Source of the DNA: a virus
DNA: 64,000 bases
Direction: 5' to 3' (one strand)
Virus record (IMG/VR): IMGVR_UViG_3300028734_000003
Coordinates: 1-64,000 of that record
Shown: positions 63,001 through 64,000 of the stretch, in pieces
Numbering within the stretch: the stretch's first letter is position 1
Layout: every line of letters begins with the position of its first letter
Program-made: the position numbers and the translations under genes
Notes under the pieces: generated by a model
The model's database searches: none
The model's input: the letters and a program-made list of their open reading frames with translations, nothing else
Told to the model about the DNA's origin: nothing

Positions 63001-63656
63001 ATGCACAAATATTTAGTACAGGTGTTGATATTATTTGATCTGTTACATTGAAGGTTGTTATATGAGGTGTTGCTACTTATATAAACACTGCAACATATAC
63101 GGCAGCAAACGTTAAGATAGAATATGTCAAATCATCTGGAGCAATAAAATGATTCTATCGAAATTGAACTGCTTGGGTTCAAATTGGAACAACACAGACG
63201 AATGTATTTATATGAAATCCATTTATAAAACTTGAGCAATATTGATCTGCCTATACTGGATATGGATGAGTATTAGTAAATTGATATTTCAATATAGATA
63301 ATATGTATCTTACAAATTATATTTATTCATCATTGACCCCATCCGCAGTTTGATGAGCTATGTTTCCATACATATCCTCTCCATTATTCCATAATGTATT
63401 GTTATCTTTATGTAATTCAGATTATGCCTATAAAGTAGCAATATATTGAGCAGCAGCTGAACTGAAGGCGGTGTGACAATATCCAAGGGTAACTACATAT
63501 TGAATAACAAATAACTTCAAAAATATGACAGAATGAGCTACTCAATATCTAAGTAACAATCCTGGATGAATATCTTGAACAGCAGGAACAAATAGCGTGA
63601 CTGTTGGTAAAGCTAGATACACAGATAAACTGGCCATCAAAGATCTATTGGCATAG
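60096..63656 (+). CDS. 1186-residue tail fibre / host-recognition protein
   Basis: Uninterrupted frame from ATG 60096 to TAG 63654. The first ~130 residues match the paralogue at 57752 (IHRVGLGGSRLYFYQYNR, NPGLKVKIYGG). Then a series of beta-domains with Thr/Ser/Asn/Tyr; two related modules about 115 residues apart (KDSACTATRATI and KVSGCTATKAYI, each followed by A-N-F-S/ATFSSNVATF) look like repeated fibronectin/bacterial-Ig-like domains. Roughly a hundred glycines are TGA. It is the main receptor-binding candidate. Confidence 0.75.
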
Positions 63657-63681
63657 TATTTATTCAATAATCTAAACCACT

Positions 63682-63888
63682 ATGATTACTAACGCAGAGA
63701 TAATGAAAAATGCTATAGCCCATGGAATGAAGAAAGGGGAAAAATTGCAGCCTAGGGACACCTTCGCTGCAATAATGCATGAACGAAAAAATGGTCTCCT
63801 CAAAAGAAAAGATGGGACCGTTGTGAAAAGCATTGAAGAAGCCAAAGCGATTGCTAATTCTGAAACAAAGGCTAAGACATGAAAATAG
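63682..63888 (+). CDS. Small basic hypothetical protein
   Basis: 68 residues: NAEIMKNAIAHGMKKGEKLQPRDTFAAIMHERKNGLLKRKDGTVV, with a TGA before the last Lys and TAG. Helical, basic; not recognised. Followed by the second copy of the promoter-like block. Confidence 0.65.
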
Positions 63889-63945
63889 TTTTATTTCTTA
63901 ACCAATAACCAAAATGCCATGCAAATGAAAAAAGAAATAAATATA

Positions 63946-63974
63946 TTGATATTCATCAATATATCTATATGTTA
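63946..63974 (+). promoter_or_regulatory. Promoter-like element, copy 2
   Basis: TTGATA (63946-63951), 17 bases (TTCATCAATATATCTAT), ATGTTA. Nearly identical to copy 1 at 40162. It includes the perfect inverted repeat TATTGAT/ATCAATA (63944-63961), which could be an operator or a weak terminator for the fibre operon. Confidence 0.55.
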
Positions 63975-64000
63975 TGATTAGTTTTTAAATCTTACCAAAA

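Noticed and set aside
1384-63888. TGA as tryptophan (code 4) or TAG recoding (code 15)
   Set aside because: TGA falls on conserved Gly, not Trp, while TGG encodes Trp throughout; TAG and TAA end nearly all genes.
63914-63940. Eight-residue ORF MPCKGKKK after the last gene
   Set aside because: Has the AACCAAAATG start context but is too short to support as a gene.
1-64000. Integrase, transposase, CRISPR array, rRNA or DNA polymerase
   Set aside because: Looked for characteristic motifs (Tyr recombinase R-H-R-Y, DDE, regular repeat-spacer units, polymerase YxDTDS-type motifs) and saw none; searches with profiles would be needed to exclude diverged forms.

Overview
The window is one piece of a tailed-phage genome (short-tailed, podovirus-like particle set) that translates UGA as glycine (genetic code 25). 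Most long genes contain many in-frame TGA codons, and these fall exactly where conserved glycines belong: the Walker A lysine loop of the large terminase (TGA at 34017-34019), the GDGTTT nucleotide loop of a GroEL (TGA at 35613-35615) and the Cys-x-x-Cys-Gly knuckles of several zinc ribbons. TAA and TAG still terminate genes. Code 25 is known from Absconditabacteria (SR1) and Gracilibacteria (BD1-5), so the host is very probably one of these candidate-phyla-radiation bacteria. All coordinates below assume TGA = Gly; with the standard code most genes appear shattered.

Layout. 2-7001 (+): end of the tail/fibre cluster, then a structured RNA region and a lysis cassette (holin, two small membrane proteins, a papain-like peptidase, an M15 endolysin), closed by a terminator. 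7054-29397 (-): about 57 tightly packed, mostly small genes transcribed leftward. The middle of this block (about 12.8-21.7 kb) is a replication/recombination module: SSB-like proteins, an HNH protein, an SF2 helicase, a Cas4/RecB-like nuclease, a Rad52-like annealing protein (DUF1071) and a 773-residue P-loop ATPase resembling viral primase-helicases. The right part (22-29.4 kb) is an accessory early array with an ArdC-type antirestriction protein, a secreted thermonuclease homologue and many orphan small proteins. An amidase with a 3D domain sits at 10.9-11.8 kb. 29.4-30.7 kb is an untranslated, very AT-rich divergent control region with repeats and a GC-richer island. 30710-56942 (+): packaging and morphogenesis: small zinc-finger proteins, GroES, large terminase, GroEL, portal, scaffold, major capsid protein, decoration protein, connector, tail nozzle, ejection-type proteins including a 3174-residue giant. 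56907-57296 (-): an isolated resolvase-like nuclease. 57362-63888 (+): tail fibres and small genes.

How it works together: the leftward block looks like early genes (host takeover, replication by recombination), the rightward block like late genes (virion, lysis). The two late ends (57-64 kb and 0-7 kb) are probably contiguous in a circular or terminally redundant genome. The phage brings its own GroES/GroEL pair. No integrase, DNA polymerase, RNA polymerase, CRISPR array or rRNA was recognised in the window.

Oddities worth attention: seven gene junctions where a start codon overlaps an in-frame TGA (ATGA/CTGA), several proteins sharing an SSB-like LPF tail, an amidase without an ATG start, an amber codon inside a gene next to GroES, strong avoidance of TGA in the capsid genes, and a 200-base out-of-frame overlap at the end of the giant gene.
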